Shown piece after piece: positions 39,022-48,028 of a stretch of DNA of 56,444 nt. A program made the translations under genes and the position numbers. The stretch spans positions 15,511 to 71,954 of the forward strand of contig NZ_JH767540.1 in the NCBI RefSeq assembly GCF_000281085.1. The letters run 5' to 3'. The DNA comes from Catenovulum agarivorans YM01. GTDB taxonomy: Bacteria > Pseudomonadota > Gammaproteobacteria > Enterobacterales > Alteromonadaceae. The number at the start of each line of letters is the position of its first letter. The stretch's first letter is position 1. A model generated the notes under the pieces. That model saw only the letters and a list, made by a program, of their open reading frames with translations, was not told where the DNA came from and did no database searches.

Positions 39022-39366
39022 TTATGTCTCCAACTGTTCTGCTTTGAATTCTACGTAAAGGTCGATGAGACTGAATCCGCAGAGTAATATGAGAACACTA
39101 CCATTGAAAAAGATCAGCTTGAACAAATCCACGTCATAAACAAGCAATAATAAACACAAAACAAAAATAAAGTGCGAAATATAAGTCGTAGTCTTATACA
39201 CAACCCAACTACTTTTTAGCTTGTGATTTCTTAGAAATTGCATTCCCATTGATAAAAATAGCATTCCAAAAACATAATCGATTGGCGTAGAGTAAAATAC
39301 GAAGAAACTATAGCCAATTATCACGCAAATGGTTCTAACAGTTAATACTAAAGCTTTTTTTGACAT
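39022..39366 (-). CDS. Small four-helix membrane protein
   Basis: 114 residues with four hydrophobic segments (about 6-24, 28-44, 58-77, 80-100) and short loops; the charged tail DLYVEFKAEQLET is probably cytoplasmic. No recognisable family or catalytic residue. It starts 12 bases after the broken small ORF (39379-39504) and could be the last gene of a three-gene unit headed by the lipoprotein gene. Confidence 0.5.
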   Translation of the reverse strand: MSKKALVLTVRTICVIIGYSFFVFYSTPIDYVFGMLFLSMGMQFLRNHKLKSSWVVYKTTTYISHFIFVLCLLLLVYDVDLFKLIFFNGSVLILLCGFSLIDLYVEFKAEQLET

Positions 39367-39378
39367 GGTTTTCTTATC

Positions 39379-39504
39379 TTAATAGCAATGTTCAAATGAA
39401 CCAGGCGAAAAACGAGCGTGTCCAATCACGCCAACCGCAGTTTTACAATATATATCAATTACGAGCTACCAGACGATACCGATGCCAATTAATAATCTAT
39501 CCAT
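39379..39504 (-). pseudogene. Small ORF interrupted by an amber codon
   Basis: A strong site AAAGGAGATATAA precedes the ATG at 39502-39504. The frame gives MDRLLIGIGIVW, then TAG (39466-39468), then 28 more codons (LVIDIYCKTAVGVIGH, RFSPGSFEHCY) to a TAA at 39379-39381. Ignoring the TAG it would be a roughly 41-residue protein with one membrane helix at the N-terminus and a compositionally coherent tail. The gene is placed between the lipoprotein and the small membrane protein with operon-like spacing. It is most simply a recently broken small membrane protein gene; a genuine 12-residue peptide is the alternative. Confidence 0.45.
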
Positions 39505-39535
39505 TTATATCTCCTTTATTTATATTTTGGTCTGG

Positions 39536-40327
39536 CTAATGAGTACTAGAAATAGCATCCATCTTAAATTTTTCCCAACTTTCATCGGTTAATTGAACAA
39601 TTTGTTTCAGGGTCATTTTGCCTGAATCGTAACCGGGTTCATCTGGCTTTTGAATTTCAAACGCCAGCATATGTAACTCTGTTGGATCAAACCAAATATA
39701 TCCCCCTCGATTATCCAACCCAGCGCCATCAATAGAATATTTTAAACCTAGCTCATCTTGCTTCTCAAAACGCATACTAACTAAACCAAAATTTTTCATT
39801 TGTGGTGGCGATTCGCTCAGGTCTAAATCCAAAATATGGAAGTTATAAGTCTGTTTAGGCTCATTTAAAAAGCGATAAGCGTAACTCAAGCTAGAAAAAT
39901 CGAAATCATAACTATGCCAGCTCACTGGAACTTCGTTAAATATCTGCACGTTTTCACCTAAGGTTACTCGAATATCACCGTTAGCTGTGGTATCCAACAT
40001 AGCTTGGCGTTTTAAACCATTTTTTAAACTAAGGCGATAAACCTCAAATTCAAGCACGTTTTTCGAGTTTTGATCTATCACTGCTTTAACTATGGTTCCC
40101 GCATGATTTCCGCTGTGCCACTTAAATGCTTCAATGTCACCTTGCTTGCGATAATACACAGCTATACTCGCGTGATTTGTACCATCTAAATTAGATTTTT
40201 CGTAGATATAAGCCTGACCAACAGGCGCTGCCATTTTGTTATGGAAAGTTTGTTTGGTCGTTTCTAAAACCCTGCAGCAGCTGGATAAAAAACAGCTTAA
40301 TATCAGGAATGTAATTATATTTTTCAA
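39536..40327 (-). CDS. Lipoprotein of unknown function
   Basis: 263 residues. Signal sequence with lipobox FLSSC (Cys near residue 17). The mature part is beta-rich with alternating hydrophobics (ASIAVYYRKQGDIEAFKWHSGNHAGTIVKA, VLEFEVYRLSL), reminiscent of a beta-barrel or lipocalin-like fold, but I recognise no domain. It ends with a short helix (DESWEKFKMDAI). It is followed 31 bases later by the broken small ORF. Function unknown. Confidence 0.6.
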   Translation of the reverse strand: MKNIITFLILSCFLSSCCRVLETTKQTFHNKMAAPVGQAYIYEKSNLDGTNHASIAVYYRKQGDIEAFKWHSGNHAGTIVKAVIDQNSKNVLEFEVYRLSLKNGLKRQAMLDTTANGDIRVTLGENVQIFNEVPVSWHSYDFDFSSLSYAYRFLNEPKQTYNFHILDLDLSESPPQMKNFGLVSMRFEKQDELGLKYSIDGAGLDNRGGYIWFDPTELHMLAFEIQKPDEPGYDSGKMTLKQIVQLTDESWEKFKMDAISSTH

Positions 40328-40472
40328 AACAAAAACTCCATATCAAAATAGCTAACTTGTGAGGTTCAGCTTAGTTAAACTAGATAAAAATGCCTGCTCA
40401 ATAAGTTGACCAAAATCATTAACTTCAGTTCCCGTCATAGCTCTAAGTTTGAGTAAACTCATAGAGCCAGCG

Positions 40473-41366
40473 CTAAATCTCCCAATCCAACTTACACAAT
40501 TTATCGATAAACCATTCAAATGCTTTGCCTTCGTGGCCTTTATTCCAAGCTATGTATAAGGCTTGGTTGCCTCGTGGGATTGCGCAAGGCTTTTGGATTA
40601 ATGCGCCGCTGTCTAAATGTGGCCTTGCGAAATGTAATGGCAGAAAACCAATACCTATACCTTGCAGCTGGGCTTGCAGTTTGGCATCCATATTATTTAC
40701 CCGAATAACCTGCTTGCTATTAAATAACCCACTGTCTCTGCTCGGTAATAATTGTGATGTGTCGGCAACCACTATAGATGGGTATTGGCGTAAATGCTCT
40801 GCTTCTATTGTCCCGTCTATTTTGGCTAGTGGGTGTGATGGTGGCACAGCAAAAATAAAGGTTATTTCGGCCATTTTATAGGTGTGAAATAACCCCTTGG
40901 GTAAGTCACCAGATGCACCTATTACAATATCAGCGCGTTTGCTATGTAACGCATCCCAACCGCCGCCTAAAGACTCGACACTTATAGACACATCAACATC
41001 TTGTGGCAATTGAGTAAATTCGCCGAGTAGCTGAAAAAGTTTGTCTTGTGGTACCACAGTGTCACGCGCTATGCGCAATTGTTTTTCCCAACCCGATTCT
41101 AATTGGGCAACGGCATCAACCATTTTATTGGCGGCATGCAGTATCTCCCGGCCATGTTCCAGTACCAATTTACCTGCAGGTGTTAACACAGCTCTTTGTT
41201 TAGATCTATCAAACAAAGGTGCACCAATATCCTCTTCAAGTTTTTTAATAGTGTAAGTTAATGCCGATGGCACTTTGTATAAAGACTCAGCTGCCGCTGC
41301 AAAACTGCCTTTTTTGTCGATGGCGTCGAGTGCTCTAAGTGCATCTATGGTGATAGCTTGGTACAT
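40473..41366 (-). CDS. LysR-type regulator, YhaJ-like
   Basis: 297 residues (E. coli YhaJ 298). HTH at 8-65: LRALDAIDKKGSFAAAAESL, VPSALTYTIKKLEEDIGAPLFDRS, nearly identical in pattern to YhaJ. The effector domain shows GGGWDALHSKRADIVIGA and SIVVADTSQ. In E. coli YhaJ activates yqjF (DoxX) and lies next to yhaK (pirin); both kinds of gene lie divergently here, supporting the assignment. YhaJ responds to quinol-like or nitroaromatic breakdown compounds. Several TTCAA/TTGAA half-sites lie in the divergent region. Confidence 0.82.
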   Translation of the reverse strand: MYQAITIDALRALDAIDKKGSFAAAAESLYKVPSALTYTIKKLEEDIGAPLFDRSKQRAVLTPAGKLVLEHGREILHAANKMVDAVAQLESGWEKQLRIARDTVVPQDKLFQLLGEFTQLPQDVDVSISVESLGGGWDALHSKRADIVIGASGDLPKGLFHTYKMAEITFIFAVPPSHPLAKIDGTIEAEHLRQYPSIVVADTSQLLPSRDSGLFNSKQVIRVNNMDAKLQAQLQGIGIGFLPLHFARPHLDSGALIQKPCAIPRGNQALYIAWNKGHEGKAFEWFIDKLCKLDWEI

Positions 41367-41377
41367 AATTTCCTTTA

Positions 41378-41427
41378 TTCAAAAAAATTGAACTACCCCT
41401 TCAAAATGTTCCGATTTTCTATTGAAG
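41378..41427. promoter_or_regulatory. Clustered TTCAA/TTGAA half-sites between lysR and doxX
   Basis: TTCAA at 41378-41382 and TTGAA at 41388-41392 form a dyad with a 5-base spacer (T-N11-A geometry). Further half-sites occur at 41400-41404 (TTCAA) and 41422-41426 (TTGAA). The set lies just upstream of the LysR gene and about 90-135 bases before doxX, as expected for LysR recognition and activation sites. Confidence 0.55.
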
Positions 41428-41512
41428 TTAGCATACCTATACTTAATTTCAACGAGTGATTAGTCACTCATTAACCCAAGCAGTTAATTTAAAAATATTG
41501 AGGAATAAAACA

Positions 41513-41956
41513 ATGAAAGCATTAATTCAAAAATTATCAACATCTACCGCAGGTTATTCAACTTTAGCGCTACGTGTACCAGTCGGCATTATTTTTATGG
41601 CACATGGCGCACAGAAATTATTTGGCTGGTTTGGCGGTTATGGTTTAGAAGGCACAGGCGGTTGGATGGAATCTATCGGTTTGGCACCGGGCTTTTTAAT
41701 GGCGTTATTAGCCGGTAGTGCTGAGTTTTTTGGTGGTTTATTTATTTTACTCGGTTTGTTAACTCGCCCTGCGGCCATTGCACTCGCCTTTACTATGCTT
41801 GTTGCGATATTTTCAGTGCATTTTGCCAACGGCTTATTTATGTCAAACAATGGTTATGAGTTTGGGTTAGCTTTATTAGCAGCAAGTGTATCGTTAGCAC
41901 TTTCTGGCTCAGGTAAAGCTGCAGTTGACCAAATTTTAGCGAAAAAGCTGGCTTAA
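41513..41956 (+). CDS. DoxX-family membrane protein, YqjF-like
   Basis: 147 residues from the ATG at 41513, preceded by GAGGAA at good spacing; the upstream in-frame start lacks a site. Four membrane helices. Family signatures are LRVPVGIIFMAHGAQKLFGWFGGYGLEGTGGWMESIGL at the start, and GGLFILLGLLTRPAAIALAFTML, FEFGLALL-like later. DoxX/YqjF proteins are quinone- or oxidative-stress-linked inner-membrane proteins; E. coli yqjF is the best known YhaJ target. The pirin gene follows 28 bases later. Confidence 0.88.
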   Translation: MKALIQKLSTSTAGYSTLALRVPVGIIFMAHGAQKLFGWFGGYGLEGTGGWMESIGLAPGFLMALLAGSAEFFGGLFILLGLLTRPAAIALAFTMLVAIFSVHFANGLFMSNNGYEFGLALLAASVSLALSGSGKAAVDQILAKKLA

Positions 41957-41984
41957 TCGCCAGCTTGATTTAGGAGAAACTATT

Positions 41985-42680
41985 ATGATTTCCGTTCGAA
42001 AGTCGAGCGAACGTGGCCGAGCTTCATTTGGCTGGTTAGATAGCCGCCATACTTTTTCGTTTGGCCACTATTACGACCCTAAACACATGGGCTTTTCAGC
42101 ACTAAGAGTTATTAATGATGATGTGGTTAAACCCGCAGCAGGTTTTGACACACATGGTCATAAAGATATGGAAATCATAAGTTACGTTTTACAAGGCAGT
42201 ATTCAACACAAAGACAGTGCTGGCAATGTGCAAACTTTACCTGCGGGTGAGTTTCAATTGATGTCTGCCGGTAAAGGCATTTTGCACAGCGAATATAATG
42301 CATCAAATACTGAAGATTTACGCTTTTTACAAATTTGGATTGAGCCAAATACTTTTGGCAATAAACCCGGTTATCAGCAAAAAGATTTTGGTCAACAATA
42401 TGGTTTAACCACAATTGTTACACCGAACGGCAACAATGGCACGTTGCAAATAACACAAGATGCAAAATTGCATCAGCTTATATTGCCAACTGGTGAAAAC
42501 TATCAATTTGCCGCGACAATAGGCACAAAACAATACGTTCACCTAGTGCAAGGTAGCGTGCAGCTGCAGGATATAAGTTTAGCCGCAGGTGATGGCGCTA
42601 AAGTAATTGGCGAAAATACCCTAAACTTTAGCAATAGCAGCAACACAGATGTCACTGCACTAATATTTGAGTTGCCATAA
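41985..42680 (+). CDS. Pirin-family protein, YhaK-like
   Basis: 231 residues (E. coli YhaK 233). Bicupin with the conserved metal site in the N-terminal cupin: His-x-His in FDTHGHKDME (about 58-60) and His-x-Glu in GKGILHSEYN (about 102-104). YhaK-type segments at the start are RGRASFGWLDSRHTFSFGHYYDP. Pirins of this group can act as quercetin 2,3-dioxygenases, but E. coli YhaK responds to oxidation rather than showing strong dioxygenase activity. It follows doxX by 28 bases with its own AGGAGA site, so the two form an operon opposite the LysR gene. Confidence 0.9.
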   Translation: MISVRKSSERGRASFGWLDSRHTFSFGHYYDPKHMGFSALRVINDDVVKPAAGFDTHGHKDMEIISYVLQGSIQHKDSAGNVQTLPAGEFQLMSAGKGILHSEYNASNTEDLRFLQIWIEPNTFGNKPGYQQKDFGQQYGLTTIVTPNGNNGTLQITQDAKLHQLILPTGENYQFAATIGTKQYVHLVQGSVQLQDISLAAGDGAKVIGENTLNFSNSSNTDVTALIFELP

Positions 42681-42698
42681 CAACAGCAAGTTGTATGG

Positions 42699-43838
42699 CT
42701 ACCCGCTTGCAGCAGATTTCTTGCGAAATTGGCTAGGTGTCATATTAAATTTCTTTTTAAACAAAGTATTGTAAACAGATTTACTGTTAAAACCGGCGTC
42801 GTAAAAGATGTCGGTAATACTGCGATGGCTTTGTTTAGGATCTTCCAATAAGCGTTTTGCTTCTTGAATGCGGTAATGATTTATATACTCGTAAAAATTA
42901 ACTTGGTAATGACGGTTAATGGTTGCAGATAAATCTTTCACTGGAATATCCAGCTTTTCTGCCAAACGTTCAAACGACAAATTGGGGTTTAAGAAGAGTT
43001 TGTCTTGCTCCATTGCCTGTTCGAGTTTGCCCACATAGTCCATATTAATTGGCTCTTTTTGGCTTTGCTGTCGACGCTTATGCGCTTCAGTTTTAGCCAT
43101 ATGTGTCACCATTAAATAAATAGCCACATTGGTTAGTGCAAATATTAGGTAATAATCGGTTAAACCAATTATCTCGACCACATCGTAATAATCTAGCCCC
43201 CAAATTGAGTGATAAACCTTAATACAGCCTAATAACCACTCCCAAGCAACAATTCCTGCATACACTTGAATGAGCGGCGACACCCACACTGGCATAACAA
43301 AGCTCGGTTGCTGCTGGGCAAAATAGCGTTTTAACAACACCACCAGCCACAGCATATAACCAAGGCGAATTGATTTAGCGACAAACTCAGCTGTGACAAA
43401 GTTAAAATCGGCAAAGGTATAGTTTTTTATCAGCTCTGTTTTGCTTGCTAACGGCAAGCTGTAAAAAGTTAAGCTTAAAAATCCAATAAACAATACTGCC
43501 GGAATAAGGTGCAATAAATGTTGGCGCTGCAATTTAAAATCTTTATTTAGACTGGCTTGGCTGTATAAATACAACAAGGGCGCGTCTAACAAATAAGAGA
43601 CATTAAAGATAAAAAAGATGTTAGGCGAAAGGTCTAAAACCCAGTATCTAAAAGTACTGCCCCACAAAATAAGTTCGTGCAACGACAAGCTAGCGCGAAT
43701 GGTAAAAAAGCCAATTAATAAAAAGCTTGCTATGGTTTTTGTGCTTTTATTCAAAGCTAAAAAAGCAACAATAGCTAAGCTCTCAAATGCGCTAAGCAAT
43801 AGGATTAAATCGTGCAAATTGAATAAGGTTTTATCCAT
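42699..43838 (-). CDS. Membrane-bound AraC-family regulator
   Basis: 379 residues. Seven or so membrane helices at 10-245, in the style of 7TM-AraC proteins, then a charged linker (HKRRQQSQKEPIN) and a C-terminal AraC HTH at 285-378 (LSFERLAEKLDIPVKDLSATINRHYQVNFYEYIN; SITDIFYDAGFNSKSVYNTLFKKKFNMTPSQFRK). Such regulators sense extracellular signals and bind DNA at the membrane. It lies next to the MFS-GH3-receptor group and could control it, though the palindromes there look LacI-type. It converges on the pirin gene (18-base gap). Confidence 0.85.
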   Translation of the reverse strand: MDKTLFNLHDLILLLSAFESLAIVAFLALNKSTKTIASFLLIGFFTIRASLSLHELILWGSTFRYWVLDLSPNIFFIFNVSYLLDAPLLYLYSQASLNKDFKLQRQHLLHLIPAVLFIGFLSLTFYSLPLASKTELIKNYTFADFNFVTAEFVAKSIRLGYMLWLVVLLKRYFAQQQPSFVMPVWVSPLIQVYAGIVAWEWLLGCIKVYHSIWGLDYYDVVEIIGLTDYYLIFALTNVAIYLMVTHMAKTEAHKRRQQSQKEPINMDYVGKLEQAMEQDKLFLNPNLSFERLAEKLDIPVKDLSATINRHYQVNFYEYINHYRIQEAKRLLEDPKQSHRSITDIFYDAGFNSKSVYNTLFKKKFNMTPSQFRKKSAASG

Positions 43839-43915
43839 CGATAACAGCCAACTCTAATAGATACTCAACAAAATACATTCAGGTTAACAATTTAACAACA
43901 TACCCTAAGGTAAAA

Positions 43916-45001
43916 TCAATTGTTAGCGACTAAGTTAAATCCTAAAGTAATGCCTACAACCAATGCGATACTTAATCCCATAGCCACATATATAAATTGG
44001 TTTGAGTGTTTGTTTGCATTGGCCAAAGCTTGGGCAAAAAATATCGGCACCAAACAAGAGCTGGTTAAAATAAGGCCTAACAAACTAATGTGCTTATTTA
44101 GCTCAACCTGCGACCAATGCAGTGCACACAATACCGCGGTAGCCAATAAAGCAAATTGAATCAATACTTTTGCTTTGAGCCAATTCAACCCAATGGCCGC
44201 AGCAAACAAACCAATAAGCGAACCAACAGAGTATAGTGCTAAATAAGATAATAGCTCGTGGGTCACCTCGTTTAAAAACGCCACCTCACTGCTGCTAGAC
44301 AAATATTTAACTAAAGCCCCCTGCCACGCAGCGCTTATTAAAATAGCTAAATACCAAGGTGACATTTTTACCAAAGGTAAATTGTTTTGTTGCAGCCAAT
44401 TGGCTGATTTATCCACAGATTGGCTTTGGCTAAACAAAAACATAAAAGCAGCCAAAATTAAGGTTAAACCAGTATAAATAACTTTGTAATGCAGTGGGTC
44501 GAGCGGTTGCAAAACCTGAGATTTAGCCAATACAGAACTTAACAATACCAAAGCAAAGGTCGCACCTAAATATTTAAACGCATAGGACAAACATACGCGC
44601 TCGCTGGCAAGGTCATCGGTAGCGGTTAACACAACCGCAGGAATGGTTACGATAAAACTGACAATACCGGCCACAAGCAATAAGCTAAGCAATAATAGTT
44701 GCAACCAAAAGTGTTCAATTGGCGCAAACACTAAACCCAATACCAGATTAAACAGGATCAGCCAAAGTGCACTCATCAATGCAAATTTTTGTCCGCTCAA
44801 CAAAATTAGCTTACCGGCACCAGCCACAGCCAACAAAATAACCGCTAAAAAAGCAAAAAGCAGGTTACCTTGCGACAAGCTATCAGTTGGTAACTGCACC
44901 ATTAACAGCAATATGCTAAAAGTTAAAACAAAACCCAGCATAAAAATACAGCCAATTAACCAAACAAAATTTGGTACTGCTAACCTAGCTTCGTATTGCA
45001 T
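43916..45001 (-). CDS. MFS-like transporter
   Basis: 361 residues with about eleven hydrophobic helices; full MFS proteins have twelve and usually near 400 residues, so it is slightly short. No MFS signature GxxxD-R-GR-R motif is obvious between helices 2 and 3. The C-terminal half (LLGLILTSSCLVPIFFAQALANANK) and the TDDLASERVCLSYAFKYLGATFALVL segment look like sugar-type MFS or GPH carriers. It is divergent from the GH3 gene and shares a 206-base region containing two GAACGTTC-type sites, suggesting import of a glucan oligosaccharide or glucose. Confidence 0.6.
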   Translation of the reverse strand: MQYEARLAVPNFVWLIGCIFMLGFVLTFSILLLMVQLPTDSLSQGNLLFAFLAVILLAVAGAGKLILLSGQKFALMSALWLILFNLVLGLVFAPIEHFWLQLLLLSLLLVAGIVSFIVTIPAVVLTATDDLASERVCLSYAFKYLGATFALVLLSSVLAKSQVLQPLDPLHYKVIYTGLTLILAAFMFLFSQSQSVDKSANWLQQNNLPLVKMSPWYLAILISAAWQGALVKYLSSSSEVAFLNEVTHELLSYLALYSVGSLIGLFAAAIGLNWLKAKVLIQFALLATAVLCALHWSQVELNKHISLLGLILTSSCLVPIFFAQALANANKHSNQFIYVAMGLSIALVVGITLGFNLVANN

Positions 45002-45092
45002 ATTTACCTCAAAGTTGATTTCGCCAAGCTAGTAACAAAACTATAACAATGAGTATCAACTTACGTCTGCATGACCCATTTTACGCCAATCA

Positions 45093-45120
45093 GAACGTTC
45101 GACTAAGTCCCAAAACGTTC
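45093..45120. promoter_or_regulatory. Paired GAACGTTC-type operators between MFS and GH3 genes
   Basis: GAACGTTC at 45093-45100 and AAACGTTC at 45113-45120, centres exactly 20 bases apart. A third, extended palindrome occurs at 47868-47883 before the receptor gene. A central CG in an even-length palindrome is the hallmark of LacI-family operators. No LacI-family gene is in the window. Confidence 0.6.
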
Positions 45121-45207
45121 TAATTTGTCATTTTTCAACCACTGAGACGCAACAGATTAACCTTTTATTTACAGTTAAGCTGACTCCATTCAGACGAGGA
45201 AATAAAG

Positions 45208-47781
45208 GTGATCAAAAAGTATAAGCTGAACAGCGTGTATTTGGCTTTAATAGCCAGCTTAACAGTAAGTGGGTGCCAACATACAGAATCAACAAACGAC
45301 AGTGATAAAGTAGGTGCTGTTGTTAGCAGTCAAGCCAATATAGATATATGGCCAGCGGTCAGTAGTAAAATTAAACAAGATGATGTGCAAGAAGCACGCA
45401 TTAATCAAATTATTGCCAGCATGACGCTTGAACAAAAAGTAGCACAAATGATCCAACCAGAAATTCGCGCATTTGATATAGCAGACATGCGCAAATATGG
45501 TTTTGGTTCTTACCTAAATGGTGGTGGTGCTTTTCCAAATAATGACAAATACGCCAGCATGCAAGACTGGGTAGATTTAGCCGACGAGCTTTACAACGCA
45601 TCAATTGATGCCAGCCAAGATGGCAGCACAATTCCAACTATGTGGGGCACAGATGCAGTACACGGCCATAACAATGTAATTGGCGCGACTATCTATCCAC
45701 ACAACATAGGTTTGGGTGCAATGAACAACCCTGACTTGATGGAAAAAATTGGTGATGCGACGGCAAAAATAGTTCGCGTCACAGGGATTGATTGGGTATT
45801 TGCGCCAACCGTAGCTGTTGTTAGAGATGATAGATGGGGCCGTACTTACGAAGGTTATTCTGAAGATCCGAAAATCGTCAAAGAATACGCGCGCGCTATG
45901 GTTAACGGCATGCAAGGCCATGCAGATAGCAACTTTATGGCTGACGGCAAAGTAATTGCCACGGCAAAACACTTTTTGGGTGATGGTGGCACAGATTTAG
46001 GTATAGACCAAGGCAATAATCTAGCCAGCGAGCAAGAGCTAATCGACATACATGCACAAGGTTATATCAGCGCAATAGAAGAAGGTGTGCAAACCATAAT
46101 GGCCTCTTTCAATAGCTGGCATGGTGAAAAAATGCATGGCAACCACAGCATGTTAACCAAAGTGCTCAAAGAGAAAATGGGCTTTGATGGTTTAATTGTG
46201 GGTGATTGGGATGGCCATGGCCAAGTAACTGGTTGTAGCAATGCAAGCTGTGCGCAAGCCATTAATGCCGGTGTCGACATTATTATGGTGCCAAACGAAT
46301 GGAAAGCCATGTACCACAACACAGTAAATCAAGTGAAAAGTGGTGAAATTCCATTAAGTAGAATTGACGATGCAGTTCGTCGAATTTTACGAGTAAAAAT
46401 GCGCGCAGGCTTATTTGATGGTGTATCACCAAATAATAGAGCTTTTGCTGGTGAACAAGCTTTATTAGGCGCAAAGCAACACAGAGATTTAGCGCGCCAA
46501 GCTGTACGTGAATCACTGGTTTTACTGAAAAACAAAAACAATGTTTTACCACTTAACCCAAAACAAAAAGTATTGGTTGCTGGTAGTGGCGCAGACAATA
46601 TTGGCAAACAGAGTGGCGGTTGGACTATCTCGTGGCAAGGTACGGGCAACGTAAATGCCGACTTCCCGGGTGGTACTTCAATTTATGATGGTATTAAACA
46701 ATCGGTCGAACAAGCTGGTGGCCAAGTTGAGTTAAATGAACAAGGTCAATTCGAACAAAAACCAGATGTGGCTATTGTGGTATTTGGTGAAAACCCATAT
46801 GCCGAAGGTGTTGGCGATATTAAAGGCATTGAGTACCAACGCGGCAATAAACGCGATATTAAATTACTGCAAAAACTTAAATCTCAAGGCATTCCGGTTG
46901 TTTCGGTATTTATCTCAGGCCGTCCATTATGGGTAAATGCAGAACTGAATGCATCAGACGCTTTTGTTGCAGCATGGTTACCAGGCTCTGAAGGCGTTGG
47001 TGTAAGTGATGTATTATTCACAGATAAACAAGGCAAGATAAAGTTCGACTTTAAAGGCAAACTTTCGTATTCGTGGCCTAAATCTGATGCACAAGTTGTG
47101 TTGAATCTTGGTGATAAAAACTACGACCCACTCTTCCCATATGGTTATGGTTTAACTTATCAAGACAAAGACACGCTAGCTGATAACCTAAATGAAGTAG
47201 CGGAAATTCCGTTAGAAAAAGACTTTAACCAAGCAGTAACCTTGTTTGAATCGCAACCGCAAGCCGATCTTGGATTGTACTTAGGTGACAAAAACTTATG
47301 GGCAGTACCAGTTGCCACCAGCGTAGTCACTACTCAAGGCTCAGATAATCTACATCTAAAAACCACGGATAAAAACGTGCAAGAAGATGCACGCTTATTA
47401 ACTTGGCAAGGCAACAGCTTAGCAAAAGCTTATTTAGCTTGGAGTGAACCACACGATTTATCTGCATACCTTGATACCCAAACCAGTTTAGAGCTGCAAA
47501 TTCGGGTTGACCAAACAGTGCAAGCACCTGTGCATTTGTCAGTAAGTTGTGGTGAAGGCTGCCAAGGGCAAGTGGATATCACCAGCTTATTGCAACAACA
47601 AACAGTAAAACAATGGGCGGATATCAGTGTTGATTTAAGTTGTTTCGCAAAACAAGGCGCAGACTTTAGCAACACAGTTGCACCGTTTGAAATATCTAGC
47701 AGCAAAGCAAACCAATTAGCCTTTGCGCGAGTTAGGTTAGTGCCGCAATCGGCCGCACAAGCCGGGATTAAATGTCAGTAA
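45208..47781 (+). CDS. GH3 exo-beta-glucanase/beta-glucosidase lipoprotein (ExoP-like)
   Basis: 857 residues; GTG start at 45208 with GAGGA upstream. Signal with lipobox TVSGC (Cys near 23). GH3 N-terminal TIM barrel at about 70-400: MTLEQKVAQMIQPEIR, GTDAVHGHNN, DRWGRTYEGYSED, KHFLGDGGTDLGIDQGN and the nucleophile Asp in GLIVGDWDGHGQ (about 333). Second domain at about 430-650 with the acid-base Glu in the FGENPYAEGVGDIKGIEY region. C-terminal 200 residues form an extra beta-rich ExoP-type domain. Closest in style to Pseudoalteromonas ExoP, a 1,3-1,4-beta-glucan exohydrolase. Located at the surface or periplasmic side. Confidence 0.92.
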   Translation: MIKKYKLNSVYLALIASLTVSGCQHTESTNDSDKVGAVVSSQANIDIWPAVSSKIKQDDVQEARINQIIASMTLEQKVAQMIQPEIRAFDIADMRKYGFGSYLNGGGAFPNNDKYASMQDWVDLADELYNASIDASQDGSTIPTMWGTDAVHGHNNVIGATIYPHNIGLGAMNNPDLMEKIGDATAKIVRVTGIDWVFAPTVAVVRDDRWGRTYEGYSEDPKIVKEYARAMVNGMQGHADSNFMADGKVIATAKHFLGDGGTDLGIDQGNNLASEQELIDIHAQGYISAIEEGVQTIMASFNSWHGEKMHGNHSMLTKVLKEKMGFDGLIVGDWDGHGQVTGCSNASCAQAINAGVDIIMVPNEWKAMYHNTVNQVKSGEIPLSRIDDAVRRILRVKMRAGLFDGVSPNNRAFAGEQALLGAKQHRDLARQAVRESLVLLKNKNNVLPLNPKQKVLVAGSGADNIGKQSGGWTISWQGTGNVNADFPGGTSIYDGIKQSVEQAGGQVELNEQGQFEQKPDVAIVVFGENPYAEGVGDIKGIEYQRGNKRDIKLLQKLKSQGIPVVSVFISGRPLWVNAELNASDAFVAAWLPGSEGVGVSDVLFTDKQGKIKFDFKGKLSYSWPKSDAQVVLNLGDKNYDPLFPYGYGLTYQDKDTLADNLNEVAEIPLEKDFNQAVTLFESQPQADLGLYLGDKNLWAVPVATSVVTTQGSDNLHLKTTDKNVQEDARLLTWQGNSLAKAYLAWSEPHDLSAYLDTQTSLELQIRVDQTVQAPVHLSVSCGEGCQGQVDITSLLQQQTVKQWADISVDLSCFAKQGADFSNTVAPFEISSSKANQLAFARVRLVPQSAAQAGIKCQ

Positions 47782-47815
47782 TGGCTAACAAACTAAAGTT
47801 TCTTTAAGCGCCGAT

Positions 47816-47859
47816 AGAACCAGTGGTGACAAATATGACCACCAGTCACCACAGGTTCT
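47816..47859. other. Long hairpin between GH3 and TonB receptor genes
   Basis: AGAACCAGTGGTGAC (47816-47830) and GTCACCACAGGTTCT (47845-47859) are complementary at 14 of 15 positions, with a 14-base loop. No T-run follows, so it is not a classical terminator; it may attenuate, stabilise the GH3 transcript end or be a repeat. Confidence 0.55.
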
Positions 47860-47867
47860 CATAAGCA

Positions 47868-47883
47868 ATTCGAACGTTCGAAT
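47868..47883. promoter_or_regulatory. Perfect 16-base palindrome upstream of the TonB receptor
   Basis: ATTCGAACGTTCGAAT, perfect over 16 bases, about 146-161 bases before the receptor start. It shares the GAACGTTC core with 45093-45120 and is probably bound by the same regulator. Confidence 0.65.
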
Positions 47884-48028
47884 ATGCGAATTATAGGGCG
47901 ACAAAACGATTTAACTTTATTTGTAACTTAATCTCGCTTCAGACTTTTCAAAAATGTAACGAGAAGTTTAAAAACATATAACCTGAACTCGGGGTACTTA
48001 CTATAATTGAACACACTAGGGTGAAATT

